From Clostridium facile (lineage in GTDB: Bacteria > Bacillota > Clostridia > Oscillospirales > Ruminococcaceae), in contig NZ_JACOQK010000001.1 of assembly GCF_014297275.1 (NCBI RefSeq), positions 1,550,001-1,614,000 of the forward strand: 64,000 bases of DNA. The letters run 5' to 3'. Positions 57,427 through 64,000 of this stretch are shown one piece after another (position 1 is the first letter of the stretch; the number at the start of each line of letters is the position of its first letter). The notes below the pieces were generated by a model. That model searched no databases and was not told where the DNA came from. It worked only from the letters and a program-made list of their open reading frames with translations. The translations under genes and the position numbers were made by a program.

Positions 57427-57480
57427 ATGCCCTGCGTTAGTATGTCATTGAGACAATACGGCGCAGGGCATTTTGTTTTA
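57427..57480 (+). terminator. Second hairpin before the DUF array
   Basis: ATGCCCTGCG (57427-57436) pairs with CGCAGGGCAT (57462-57471), followed by TTTGTTTTA. It lies only about 20 bases before the array's first gene, so it may be a leader attenuator or the end of an exchanged segment. Confidence 0.75.
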
Positions 57481-57499
57481 TAGGGAAAGGAGAGAAATG

Positions 57500-58615
57500 A
57501 TGAAATGCAAATACCGATGCCTGATCTGTGACACGCCGTTGGGTTATGAGGGCTTGTGCTGGAAGTGTAAGTGTGAGCAGGAACGGAAAACTGCACTGAC
57601 CTGGACACCGGAACAGATCATAGAGAAACAGAAAAACCTGATGGCGAATATACAGCGGCTGAGTAATATGGAGGACCCGGAATCTACCGACTTCTGGCAG
57701 CTGCTCAGTTACCGTGATGCCATCACCCCGGAGATTCAGCGGGCGGCACTGGCCGCAGAGGTGTTCTGGCCCTGTGAGATCTATTACCGTGCCCCGGCAG
57801 ATGTTCGAGATGGTCTGATCGCCGCTCTGTTAAAAACCGAGAATGCCCATGAAGCGGCCAATCTGATGTGCTGTCTTGCCTTCCAGGGAGATGACAAGGC
57901 AATGGAAACGCTGCTGGAATTGGAGCGAAATCCTCGGCCATGGCGCAAGAGCCTCTATGTAGACCCATCTATCTATGCACAATGTGGTGGCTGGACCTTT
58001 GACAAAGAAGGGCATCGGACACAGCTCAATTTCGATACCTGTTATCCCATGGTGAAGGGTGAGCCTGGCGAAGCAACTTCTGTTCGCATCGGTCGAGTCC
58101 GAGAAGATACCTGCCCTCACTGTGGCTGCCAAATGGTGGACATTCTTGTGTTGGATGGTCGAGATGAACGGCTTAAATTTTTGGGGCTGGCTGGTATTTT
58201 AACTGCCACCTGCTGTCCCAACTGTGTCGGGTTTTTAAAAGGTCCCGCATTTAACAGCTTTACTCTGGACGGCGGCGTAGAGGTCTTTCCCTCAGAGCTC
58301 TTTGACGGGGCGGGAAAGATGGACTGCTATGTCCGGCCGGAGGACTACAGGTCCCTTACCGAAAATCCCTTCGTGCTGGGCGGTGCGCCAATGCCCCTGT
58401 TCTATGGCGCCGCCTGTGACGATGTGAATACCGTTGGCGGCTTTGCCAACTGGGTTCAGGACTGGGAATACACCGCCTGCCCCCACTGCGGAAAGCCTAT
58501 GAAGTATCTGGCACAGATCCAGTGGGATACGGTGTTTGACTGTGCGGAGGGGACGCTCTATGTGGAGTTCTGCCCAGACTGCCAGATCGTATCCATGCAG
58601 CATCAGCAGACCTGA
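57500..58615 (+). CDS. DUF1963 (YwqG)-like zinc-binding protein, first gene of the array
   Basis: This 371-residue protein opens with a zinc ribbon (CRLCDTP-type: CLICDTPLGYEGLCWKCKC). It has a helical HEAT-like segment (about 40-140) and ends with a DUF1963-like domain: GGWTFDKEGH, CPHCGCQM, VGGFANWVQDWEYTACPHCGKPMKYLAQIQWD. DUF1963 proteins such as B. subtilis YwqG sit in toxin-immunity neighbourhoods. I chose ATG 57500 (AGGAG seven bases upstream); ATG 57497 is adjacent. GC content is clearly higher than in the left part of the window. The biochemical role is unknown. Confidence 0.8.
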   Translation: MKCKYRCLICDTPLGYEGLCWKCKCEQERKTALTWTPEQIIEKQKNLMANIQRLSNMEDPESTDFWQLLSYRDAITPEIQRAALAAEVFWPCEIYYRAPADVRDGLIAALLKTENAHEAANLMCCLAFQGDDKAMETLLELERNPRPWRKSLYVDPSIYAQCGGWTFDKEGHRTQLNFDTCYPMVKGEPGEATSVRIGRVREDTCPHCGCQMVDILVLDGRDERLKFLGLAGILTATCCPNCVGFLKGPAFNSFTLDGGVEVFPSELFDGAGKMDCYVRPEDYRSLTENPFVLGGAPMPLFYGAACDDVNTVGGFANWVQDWEYTACPHCGKPMKYLAQIQWDTVFDCAEGTLYVEFCPDCQIVSMQHQQT

Positions 58616-58630
58616 TAGGAGGAAATCGCT

Positions 58631-60109
58631 ATGAATTTGCCAAAGTTCAACAGTGCGGACGGGCGCTGTTACTGGATGAAGCCCGAGGTACAGGAAGAAC
58701 TGCAACCGCTCTTTGACCAGTGTATCCAGGATGCCATTGACGGGAAAATCACGCGGCTTGATGATTCCCACTGGCCGCCGGTAGTGGTCAGCAGTCAAGG
58801 TGCACCCTTTGAGGTGTGGCAACTGCTTAGGGCATGGACCGAAATACAGCGGGCCGAGACCCTGGATGCGGAAAAGGCCATCGCCTTCAGCGAAAACCTG
58901 CGCCGCCAGAGCCGCTGGGGTGAAATTGACCACCATCTACTTGATATGCTGAAACGGGAGCTACAAGAGAAGTATTTTGTTGCAACAGGCGATGAAGATG
59001 ATCGCTTCTGGGATCGGGAGTATTCCCTGAAACCAGGTATCCGTGCAGAGGAGGTCCCGGAGCCGCTGCTGCGTTTCGCCTGCTATGTGGCAGTGAGCTA
59101 TAAAGTGTATGGCTTGGACTTTCAGTATCTGGACGCCAATTACCTCTTTGGATTGGTGGAGAAAGTCCGTCCTGATATGGTGAAAAAGCTCCGGGAACAT
59201 GGGACCGGCAGGCTGTCGATCTCTCTGCAAAAGCGGAAAACAGAGCACTTCACTGCATCGGCCAACGATGCCTTTGCCGTTATCCGTATTACTGCCAGGG
59301 ACAACACAGAGGAATGCTGCCATGAAGTGCTGGACTATCTGTGTGAGGTTCTTTCGCAGGAGGATTTTCCCCGCAGCTATGCGGTGGAGTTTAAAGGACC
59401 GGAAAAGAGATATCTTCCCATCACAGGACTGCCCAAAAAGGGAGTAAACCAGCTTTTTGCCTGTGCTGTGCAGTACCCCGGCCTCCATCCCCTGATGGAA
59501 CGGTACGCCCGGCTTGCCATGCGGCAATATGAGCAGTACACCAATCTCAGCGATGAGCAGTGCGCACTCCCCGGAAGTTTTGCCGTGTTCGCCCTGGGAA
59601 TGCTGGGGCAAGAGTGGCGGCAGCTGGTATGGGATTATCTCGATCTCTGCGATGATGAGCACTCCCACTTACAGGAAAAATTCCTCCGGGAGTATGTGAA
59701 ACAGTTCGGATTTACCGCCGATACTGTCCCTGTATTTGTCCGTGGGGTGCTGTCCATGCAGAACATGAAGTATTCCAAGGACTATGCCGCGTGGATGGCA
59801 AACGCAGAAAGCCTGGACGCTCTGCTGGAGGCAAAAATCCACCTGTCCGAGATCGTTCCAAGCGGTTTTTCCTCCGACGAGGATGACGATGATGACGAGG
59901 ACGAGGAACCCACCCTGGAAACAGAATCCAGCCCAGAGGAAGTGCTGCAATACGCATGGGAAACGGTCTGCTATGTGATCTGGGGCAAAGCCAGCGCCAA
60001 GGGTGGTCAAAAAGTGGTGGAAGCAGCTCCGGAGGAACTGAAGGAACTTTACCGACAGATTTTTATTCCGATAACGGAGAACCTGGAAGAAAGTGGTGGC
60101 CTGCTATGA
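58631..60109 (+). CDS. DUF6138-like protein, copy 1
   Basis: This is a 492-residue cytosolic protein of unknown function, which I recognise from memory as DUF6138-like (not verified). Conserved blocks shared with copy 2 include FACYVAV, KVRPDMVKKLR, KRKTEHFTASANDAFAVIRITA, GLPKKGVNQLFACAVQYP and YLDLCDDEHS. It differs from copy 2 by an acidic tract (SDEDDDDDEDEEP, about residue 420) before the last helices. AGGAGGAAATCGCT precedes the ATG. It overlaps the next gene by four bases (ATGA). Confidence 0.8.
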   Translation: MNLPKFNSADGRCYWMKPEVQEELQPLFDQCIQDAIDGKITRLDDSHWPPVVVSSQGAPFEVWQLLRAWTEIQRAETLDAEKAIAFSENLRRQSRWGEIDHHLLDMLKRELQEKYFVATGDEDDRFWDREYSLKPGIRAEEVPEPLLRFACYVAVSYKVYGLDFQYLDANYLFGLVEKVRPDMVKKLREHGTGRLSISLQKRKTEHFTASANDAFAVIRITARDNTEECCHEVLDYLCEVLSQEDFPRSYAVEFKGPEKRYLPITGLPKKGVNQLFACAVQYPGLHPLMERYARLAMRQYEQYTNLSDEQCALPGSFAVFALGMLGQEWRQLVWDYLDLCDDEHSHLQEKFLREYVKQFGFTADTVPVFVRGVLSMQNMKYSKDYAAWMANAESLDALLEAKIHLSEIVPSGFSSDEDDDDDEDEEPTLETESSPEEVLQYAWETVCYVIWGKASAKGGQKVVEAAPEELKELYRQIFIPITENLEESGGLL

Positions 60110-61488
60110 GTTTGCCTAAACGTGATGGCGTACATGGCCGTTATTACCTGATTCATAAACCAGATACGAACCCAGAAGTGCTGGAACACGCCGATCAGTG
60201 CATTCAGGATGTGTTGGATGGAACCGCCAAAGAAAATCATTCAGGCTACCCGATGGTAGTTCGGAGCCAAAGCGGAACGCCCTTTCTTCCCAGTCAGCTG
60301 CTGGATCGGTATCTGTCCAAACTGCCTTTGAAGGGGTTCCCCTACGAGGAGGCGGTTGTATTCTGCGATGCACTGCGGCGGCTGGCGGGCTGGAAAGAGA
60401 TCGATCACACACTGGGACAATACATCGAACACCAGGTGCAGGAGCGATATTTTAAGGTTGGAGAGAAAGCGGATTCCTTTTCCGCTTACCCGACCTGCAC
60501 CGTGTGGCCCGAGCTGCGGCCGGAGGATGTGGACGAAGGTCTGCTGCACTTTGCCTGCTATGTGGCGGTCTGTTATACGGTATATGGAGCCAGCTACGAC
60601 TTCCTCACCACCGAACACATTCTCGGCCTGGTTTCCCAGCTTCGCCCGGATATGGTGAAGCAGTTGAAAACAGCCGGCAGCGGCAAATTGCCAAAGGCCA
60701 TCCAGCGGCGTAAGACGGAGCATTTCACCGCATCGGCCAATGATGTGTTTGCCACCATCCGCATCACCGCCAAGGACTCCACCGAGGAGTGCTATGCTGA
60801 AATCCTGGACTACCTGTGTGCGGTGCTTTCTCAGGAGGGATTTCCCCGCAGTTACTCGGTGGAGTTTCGTGGAAAGGAGAAACTCTATCTGCCCATTCCC
60901 GGCCTGCCCAAGAAGGGAGTCAACCAGCTCTTTGCCTGCGCTGTGCAGTATCCCAGTCTGCATCCGATTATGGAGCGATACGCTCGTCTGGCTATGCGGG
61001 AGTTTGAGTGGTACCAAAACCTCGCGGATGAAGCCTGCGCGATGCCCGGTACTTTCGCTGTGTTTGCTCTGGGGCTGGAGGGAGAACCGTGGGCGCCGCT
61101 GGTGACGGAGTATCTGGATCTCTGCGATGACGAGCACTCTTCCATGCAAGGGAAATTCCTTCATGCCTTGATCCGGAAGTTTGGGTTTCAACCATGGACG
61201 CTGGGGGTATTGGTGCGGGGCGCATTGTCTATGCAGTGGCTGGAGCCTGCCAGGGAATTCCGTAGTCTGATTGCCAATGCGGAAATCCTGGATGCACTGC
61301 TGGCAGTCAAGCGCCGCTTTTCCGCTTATCTCCTGCCGGAAGAAAACGAAAACCCGAAATTCCGGGCCATCGCTTGGCAGAGCCTGCTCTGGGCCATCTG
61401 GGGCCCGGCCTCCGAAAACGGCGGTAGCAAGGTCATCAAGACGGCTCCGAAGGAACTGAGAGAAAGGTATCAGGAAATTTTTGAATAG
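60106..61488 (+). CDS. DUF6138-like protein, copy 2 (tandem paralog)
   Basis: This 460-residue protein aligns with copy 1 along its whole length and shares the same blocks (FACYVAVCYTVYG, QLRPDMVKQL, KTEHFTASANDVFATIRITA, PGLPKKGVNQLFACAVQYP, LDLCDDEHSSMQ) but lacks the acidic tract. ATG 60106 overlaps the copy 1 stop as ATGA, so translation is coupled; an earlier in-frame ATG at 59956 lies inside copy 1 and is spurious. Duplication followed by divergence suggests two specificities or a heteromer (inference). Confidence 0.8.
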   Translation: MSLPKRDGVHGRYYLIHKPDTNPEVLEHADQCIQDVLDGTAKENHSGYPMVVRSQSGTPFLPSQLLDRYLSKLPLKGFPYEEAVVFCDALRRLAGWKEIDHTLGQYIEHQVQERYFKVGEKADSFSAYPTCTVWPELRPEDVDEGLLHFACYVAVCYTVYGASYDFLTTEHILGLVSQLRPDMVKQLKTAGSGKLPKAIQRRKTEHFTASANDVFATIRITAKDSTEECYAEILDYLCAVLSQEGFPRSYSVEFRGKEKLYLPIPGLPKKGVNQLFACAVQYPSLHPIMERYARLAMREFEWYQNLADEACAMPGTFAVFALGLEGEPWAPLVTEYLDLCDDEHSSMQGKFLHALIRKFGFQPWTLGVLVRGALSMQWLEPAREFRSLIANAEILDALLAVKRRFSAYLLPEENENPKFRAIAWQSLLWAIWGPASENGGSKVIKTAPKELRERYQEIFE

Positions 61489-61506
61489 ACTATAAGGAGG
61501 ACTCGG

Positions 61507-62598
61507 ATGAGTGAAGTAAGCTATTTAAATGTACCTCCCATGATGGCTGCCATCAAAAGTGGTGACATAGAGGCGATTCGTTCCCTGCTTCACGCAGGAC
61601 ATTCTCCCAATGAGCCGCAGTGCTATCAGGTAATGATTGGAGAGTGGCCGCGGGATGGCGAAGCCTCTCCACTGGAATTGGCTGTGCTGGAAAATCGGAT
61701 GGACATGGTGCAGCTCCTGATCGAATGCGGAGCAGATTTGACCCATAACCCGGAAGCATTGCTTTGTGGTTCCCTGCGCAGTCCAGACCTGACCCTGTTT
61801 TCCTTTTTGGTAGATGCGGGAGTCAGAATCCCGGCAGAACAACGGGATATATGCAGGCTGTTTCTCCACTTGGTGGATCGGCATGAGCCTGATGTGCTCC
61901 CAATTTTGAAAAGACTGGGCATGGATTTGAAACAACACGGCGGTGAAGCCCTGCGCAGTATGGCGAGCCATGGGAATCAGCTGCTGGTGGAGTATCTGAT
62001 TCAAAACGGGGCGGACATCAACTATCACAAGCCAGACATGGTGTTTCCCTACGCTTCGACTCCTGTCACTGAAGCTGCACGGCACAACGATTTTCCTATG
62101 GTGCGCTGGCTTGTGGAGCAGGGTGCGGATATCACCATCCCAGATAAATACGGTGACCGGCCCTACACCGTAGCAGTGCAGAACAAAAATCAGGAAATGG
62201 CCGCCTACTTAAAAGCTCTGGAGCCGGAGGAATGGCACAACGAACAGGAAAAGGCGCGTCAACTCATGCCTTACAAGCTACCTGCCAAGCTGGTGGAATA
62301 CTTAAAGACCGGCCCCTTGCGTCTGGAATTTCCAGAGTGGGAGCTGGTGAAATGGGCGGAACTGTACCCCTACATGGATGTGCAGGAGATGACCTGGAAG
62401 CGGAAAAAGCTGCTCTCTCTCATGGCGAAAATGGATAATTACAGCGACTATTTGCTGCTGTGGAGTCCCAGAGATAAGAAACTCTGGTATCTGGACATTG
62501 AGCATGAGGAGTTTCATCCGTTAGCCAAATGGGAGGCATTTATCGCTGATCCCGGAAAATATCTCAATGGAATGATTGAGGGCGAGTTTGAGGAATAA
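61507..62598 (+). CDS. Ankyrin-repeat protein with SUKH-like C-terminal domain
   Basis: This is a 363-residue protein. Residues about 10-235 are ankyrin repeats (MMAAIKSGDIEAIRSLLHAGHSPN, LELAVLENRMDMVQLLIECGADL, LLVEYLIQNGADINYH, DFPMVRWLVEQGADITIPDKYGDRPYTVA). The last 100 residues (YSDYLLLWSPRDKKLWYLDIEHEEFHPLAKWEAFI) have a pattern like SMI1/KNR4 (SUKH) domains. Both folds are common among immunity proteins of polymorphic toxins. AAGGAGGACTCGG precedes the ATG. The ankyrin call is firm, the SUKH call tentative. Confidence 0.82.
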   Translation: MSEVSYLNVPPMMAAIKSGDIEAIRSLLHAGHSPNEPQCYQVMIGEWPRDGEASPLELAVLENRMDMVQLLIECGADLTHNPEALLCGSLRSPDLTLFSFLVDAGVRIPAEQRDICRLFLHLVDRHEPDVLPILKRLGMDLKQHGGEALRSMASHGNQLLVEYLIQNGADINYHKPDMVFPYASTPVTEAARHNDFPMVRWLVEQGADITIPDKYGDRPYTVAVQNKNQEMAAYLKALEPEEWHNEQEKARQLMPYKLPAKLVEYLKTGPLRLEFPEWELVKWAELYPYMDVQEMTWKRKKLLSLMAKMDNYSDYLLLWSPRDKKLWYLDIEHEEFHPLAKWEAFIADPGKYLNGMIEGEFEE

Positions 62599-62610
62599 GG
62601 AGCTAACGCA

Positions 62611-63459
62611 ATGTTTGAGGAATTTTATCAAAAATATGAGACTGAGGAGCAGGAAGTGATTGCCCTGATTCGTAAGTGCATTGGGGCTGGGTACCATAAG
62701 AGCGATAACAGTGACTTTTGGGAGATGACTGTCATTACACTGGGTATGGTGTTCTGCAATACCGGCAAGGTCAGCATTAAAGAAGGTCGGCTGAAATGGC
62801 CGGTTACGGAGGAGGAACGCAACAGTGAAAAGAGCTGGGGGCGTTTGCAGCAAGGGCAGATTTGCCGTCTGAAGGTACGCAGATTGTTGGATGGGTTGGT
62901 ACCTGAACACACCACTCCGGAACAGTTCAACAGCTGGGCTGTTATAGATGTGCTGGAGCCTTCTGTCCCCTGCCCTCCGTTGGAGGCAGTATGGGAGGAA
63001 TACCAGAAACCCGTAAACATTGAGGATGAAGTTCTGGGAACTTTGAAACTGAACCGGGACTTCGGGCTGCTGGATGGCAAAATCTTGTGGAACGAAAAGG
63101 AAGTCTCCCTTGCACTGGAAATAGATCTGGAGGATGAGGAAACCTGGGATACCGTCCGCAGCATTGCCCACAAAGTTATGGCAGACCGCGAAAGCTGGGA
63201 CAAGTCCATGCGGGAATTTGCGGCAAAGGAACTGACCGGGCTGGCCAATGAGTGGCAGGCAGATGACGATGAGAAGAAAAATGCTGATCCCATTACAGAA
63301 GAAGGATTTGCCCAGCGCATTACTTTGTCAGAACTGAGCCTTACTTATGAGGGTGACTTTACGGCCTATTTTGATGACGACGATATGTTCTGGGGACACA
63401 CTGTTGAGGTTTGCGGCTCCCTGGAAAATGGGATAGAGAGCGCCAATATTGCGGGATAA
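62611..63459 (+). CDS. DUF2262-domain protein
   Basis: This is a 282-residue protein. Its C-terminal half carries a DUF2262 signature: LGTLKLNRDFGLLDGKILWNEKEVSLALEID ... GDFTAYFDDDDMFWGHTVEVCGSLENGIESANIAG. The N-terminal 130 residues are unassigned; they contain an OB-like strand pattern around GQICRLKVRRLLDG. AAGGAGCTAACGCA precedes the ATG. It is 12 bases after the ankyrin gene and in the same operon. Function is unknown; DUF2262 proteins are often found beside immunity-type genes. Confidence 0.82.
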   Translation: MFEEFYQKYETEEQEVIALIRKCIGAGYHKSDNSDFWEMTVITLGMVFCNTGKVSIKEGRLKWPVTEEERNSEKSWGRLQQGQICRLKVRRLLDGLVPEHTTPEQFNSWAVIDVLEPSVPCPPLEAVWEEYQKPVNIEDEVLGTLKLNRDFGLLDGKILWNEKEVSLALEIDLEDEETWDTVRSIAHKVMADRESWDKSMREFAAKELTGLANEWQADDDEKKNADPITEEGFAQRITLSELSLTYEGDFTAYFDDDDMFWGHTVEVCGSLENGIESANIAG

Positions 63460-63511
63460 CGGTTGCATAAGACATACAAGCTGATATTTGAATGCGAAAG
63501 GAGAAATCATG

Positions 63512-63838
63512 ATGAAAGCATTTGACCCGAATTACAAACTGCTGGACGAGATGTATCAGGATGATTACTATCCAGTTTTTCTGGTAGACAAGGTAAAGGA
63601 CGAACTCCAGAAGGTCATCGACCTGCTGGAGAGCGGCGAAACCGACACCGAAGTGGTGCAGGAAAAGCTGGACAAAGCAGTTTGCGGCATCAATGATCTT
63701 CAGGACGAATTTTACGAGAACAACAGTGAGATTGAAACGGTAGCCCGGGACTGCATCGGCGTCACTGTAGACTACATTTTGAAGTGGTTTGGCATTCCGA
63801 TTGACATGGAGGAGGCTATCCGGGAACGGGACTGGTGA
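63512..63838 (+). CDS. DUF5713 protein
   Basis: This 108-residue acidic helical protein begins MKAFDPNYKLLDEMYQDDYYPVFLVDKVK and ends IDMEEAIRERDW, matching the DUF5713 family closely. Function is unknown. ATG 63512 is eight bases after AAAGGAG; an adjacent ATG at 63509 is equally possible. It is the sixth gene of the array. Confidence 0.85.
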   Translation: MKAFDPNYKLLDEMYQDDYYPVFLVDKVKDELQKVIDLLESGETDTEVVQEKLDKAVCGINDLQDEFYENNSEIETVARDCIGVTVDYILKWFGIPIDMEEAIRERDW

Positions 63839-63843
63839 TTTTT

Positions 63844-64000
63844 ATGAAAATGGAGCCCTCTTTTTGCACGGCGGTCTTTTGGCGTGGCGGAGAAAAGATT
63901 GATCTGAATGGACAAAAACCAGATGCGGTACGGTGTCTGGCTGTGACGGGAGAGCGGAAGGTAAATCTGTCCTTTCTCCAGGATTATCCCAATCTGGAGG
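63844..64000 (+). CDS. Start of another array gene, possibly leucine-rich (3' end outside window)
   Basis: The frame opens at ATG 63844, five bases after the DUF5713 stop, and stays open for 52 codons to the edge: MKMEPSFCTAVFWRGGEK ... VNLSFLQDYPNLE. The last part looks like the beginning of leucine-rich repeats. It is too short to assign. Confidence 0.6.
   Translation, partial: MKMEPSFCTAVFWRGGEKIDLNGQKPDAVRCLAVTGERKVNLSFLQDYPNLE

Noticed and set aside
59956..60105. Upstream extension of the second DUF6138-like gene
   Set aside because: It lies entirely within copy 1 in another frame; the ATG at 60106 overlaps the copy 1 stop and aligns with the start of the paralog.
58292..61191. Long minus-strand frames opposite the DUF6138-like genes (214-316 codons)
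   Set aside because: GC-rich DNA leaves long antisense frames; the plus-strand paralogs have ribosome sites, coupling and shared conserved blocks.
62521..63320. Minus-strand frames of 216 and 230 codons opposite the DUF2262 gene
   Set aside because: They have no ribosome sites and low-complexity translations, and the plus-strand protein has a recognised domain.

Overview
The window looks like chromosome of a low-GC, strictly anaerobic Gram-positive gut clostridium (Oscillospiraceae/Ruminococcaceae-like; inferred, not proven). The grounds are: AT-rich DNA with AGGAGG ribosome sites; sortase-anchored secreted glycosidases; a trimeric [FeFe] hydrogenase; an indolepyruvate:ferredoxin oxidoreductase; and a bacterial glycogen operon with the GlgC/GlgD pair. 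No rRNA is present, so taxonomy rests on gene content only.

Layout. 1-1216 is a partial K+ channel-transporter. 1410-3595 holds an AraC and a LysR regulator. 4051-8201 (minus) is an operon for arylpyruvate fermentation: paaK, iorA, iorB and a tandem-ACT protein, with a clear promoter and a 34-bp palindrome upstream. 8742-12185 (minus) carries gtrA, rpsF-ssb-rpsR, galU and a RING/zinc-ribbon membrane protein. 12482-14261 (plus) carries prfB, without its usual frameshift, and a GNAT acetyltransferase. 14645-20746 (minus) is the glycogen operon glgB-glgC-glgD-glgA; GlgB ends in a histone-like Lys/Ala/Thr tail.

21126-47735 is the carbohydrate-active accessory region. It has two mirror-image modules, each an AraC regulator divergent from a large GH106-like cell-wall-anchored glycosidase. 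In one module the enzyme is 5'-truncated and carries an amber stop. A third GH106-like gene (38275-42416) carries one frameshift and one in-frame ochre stop. A 1493-residue GH78 alpha-L-rhamnosidase (43254-47735) is convergent to the third gene and shares its FIVAR-repeat/sorting-signal tail as an inverted DNA repeat. Interspersed are a peptidoglycan/polysaccharide deacetylase, small membrane proteins, a PII-like protein, ROK and Crp-type regulators, YqeY, FeoA and Smr proteins, and tRNA-Ser(GGA) followed by tandem look-alike terminators.

48108-52175 (minus) is hydCBA, the electron-bifurcating-type hydrogenase, which would re-oxidise the NADH and reduced ferredoxin made by sugar and aryl-acid fermentation. 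52458-55034 is a CadC-like repressor with a Zn/Cd P-type ATPase that carries a very His/Cys-rich N-terminus. Two further tRNA-Ser genes (UGA, GCU) follow.

From just after tRNA-Ser(GCU) (55680) to the right edge the composition changes: GC is visibly higher, especially after 57.4 kb. First comes a gene-poor stretch with strong hairpins and a broken ribbon-helix-helix fragment, probably the remnant of a conjugative element. Then come a TetR regulator and a tight unidirectional array: DUF1963-like, two tandem DUF6138-like paralogs, an ankyrin protein with a SUKH-like tail, DUF2262, DUF5713 and the start of another gene. This array is the best candidate for a little-described system; it resembles polyimmunity loci (arrays of immunity proteins without toxins).
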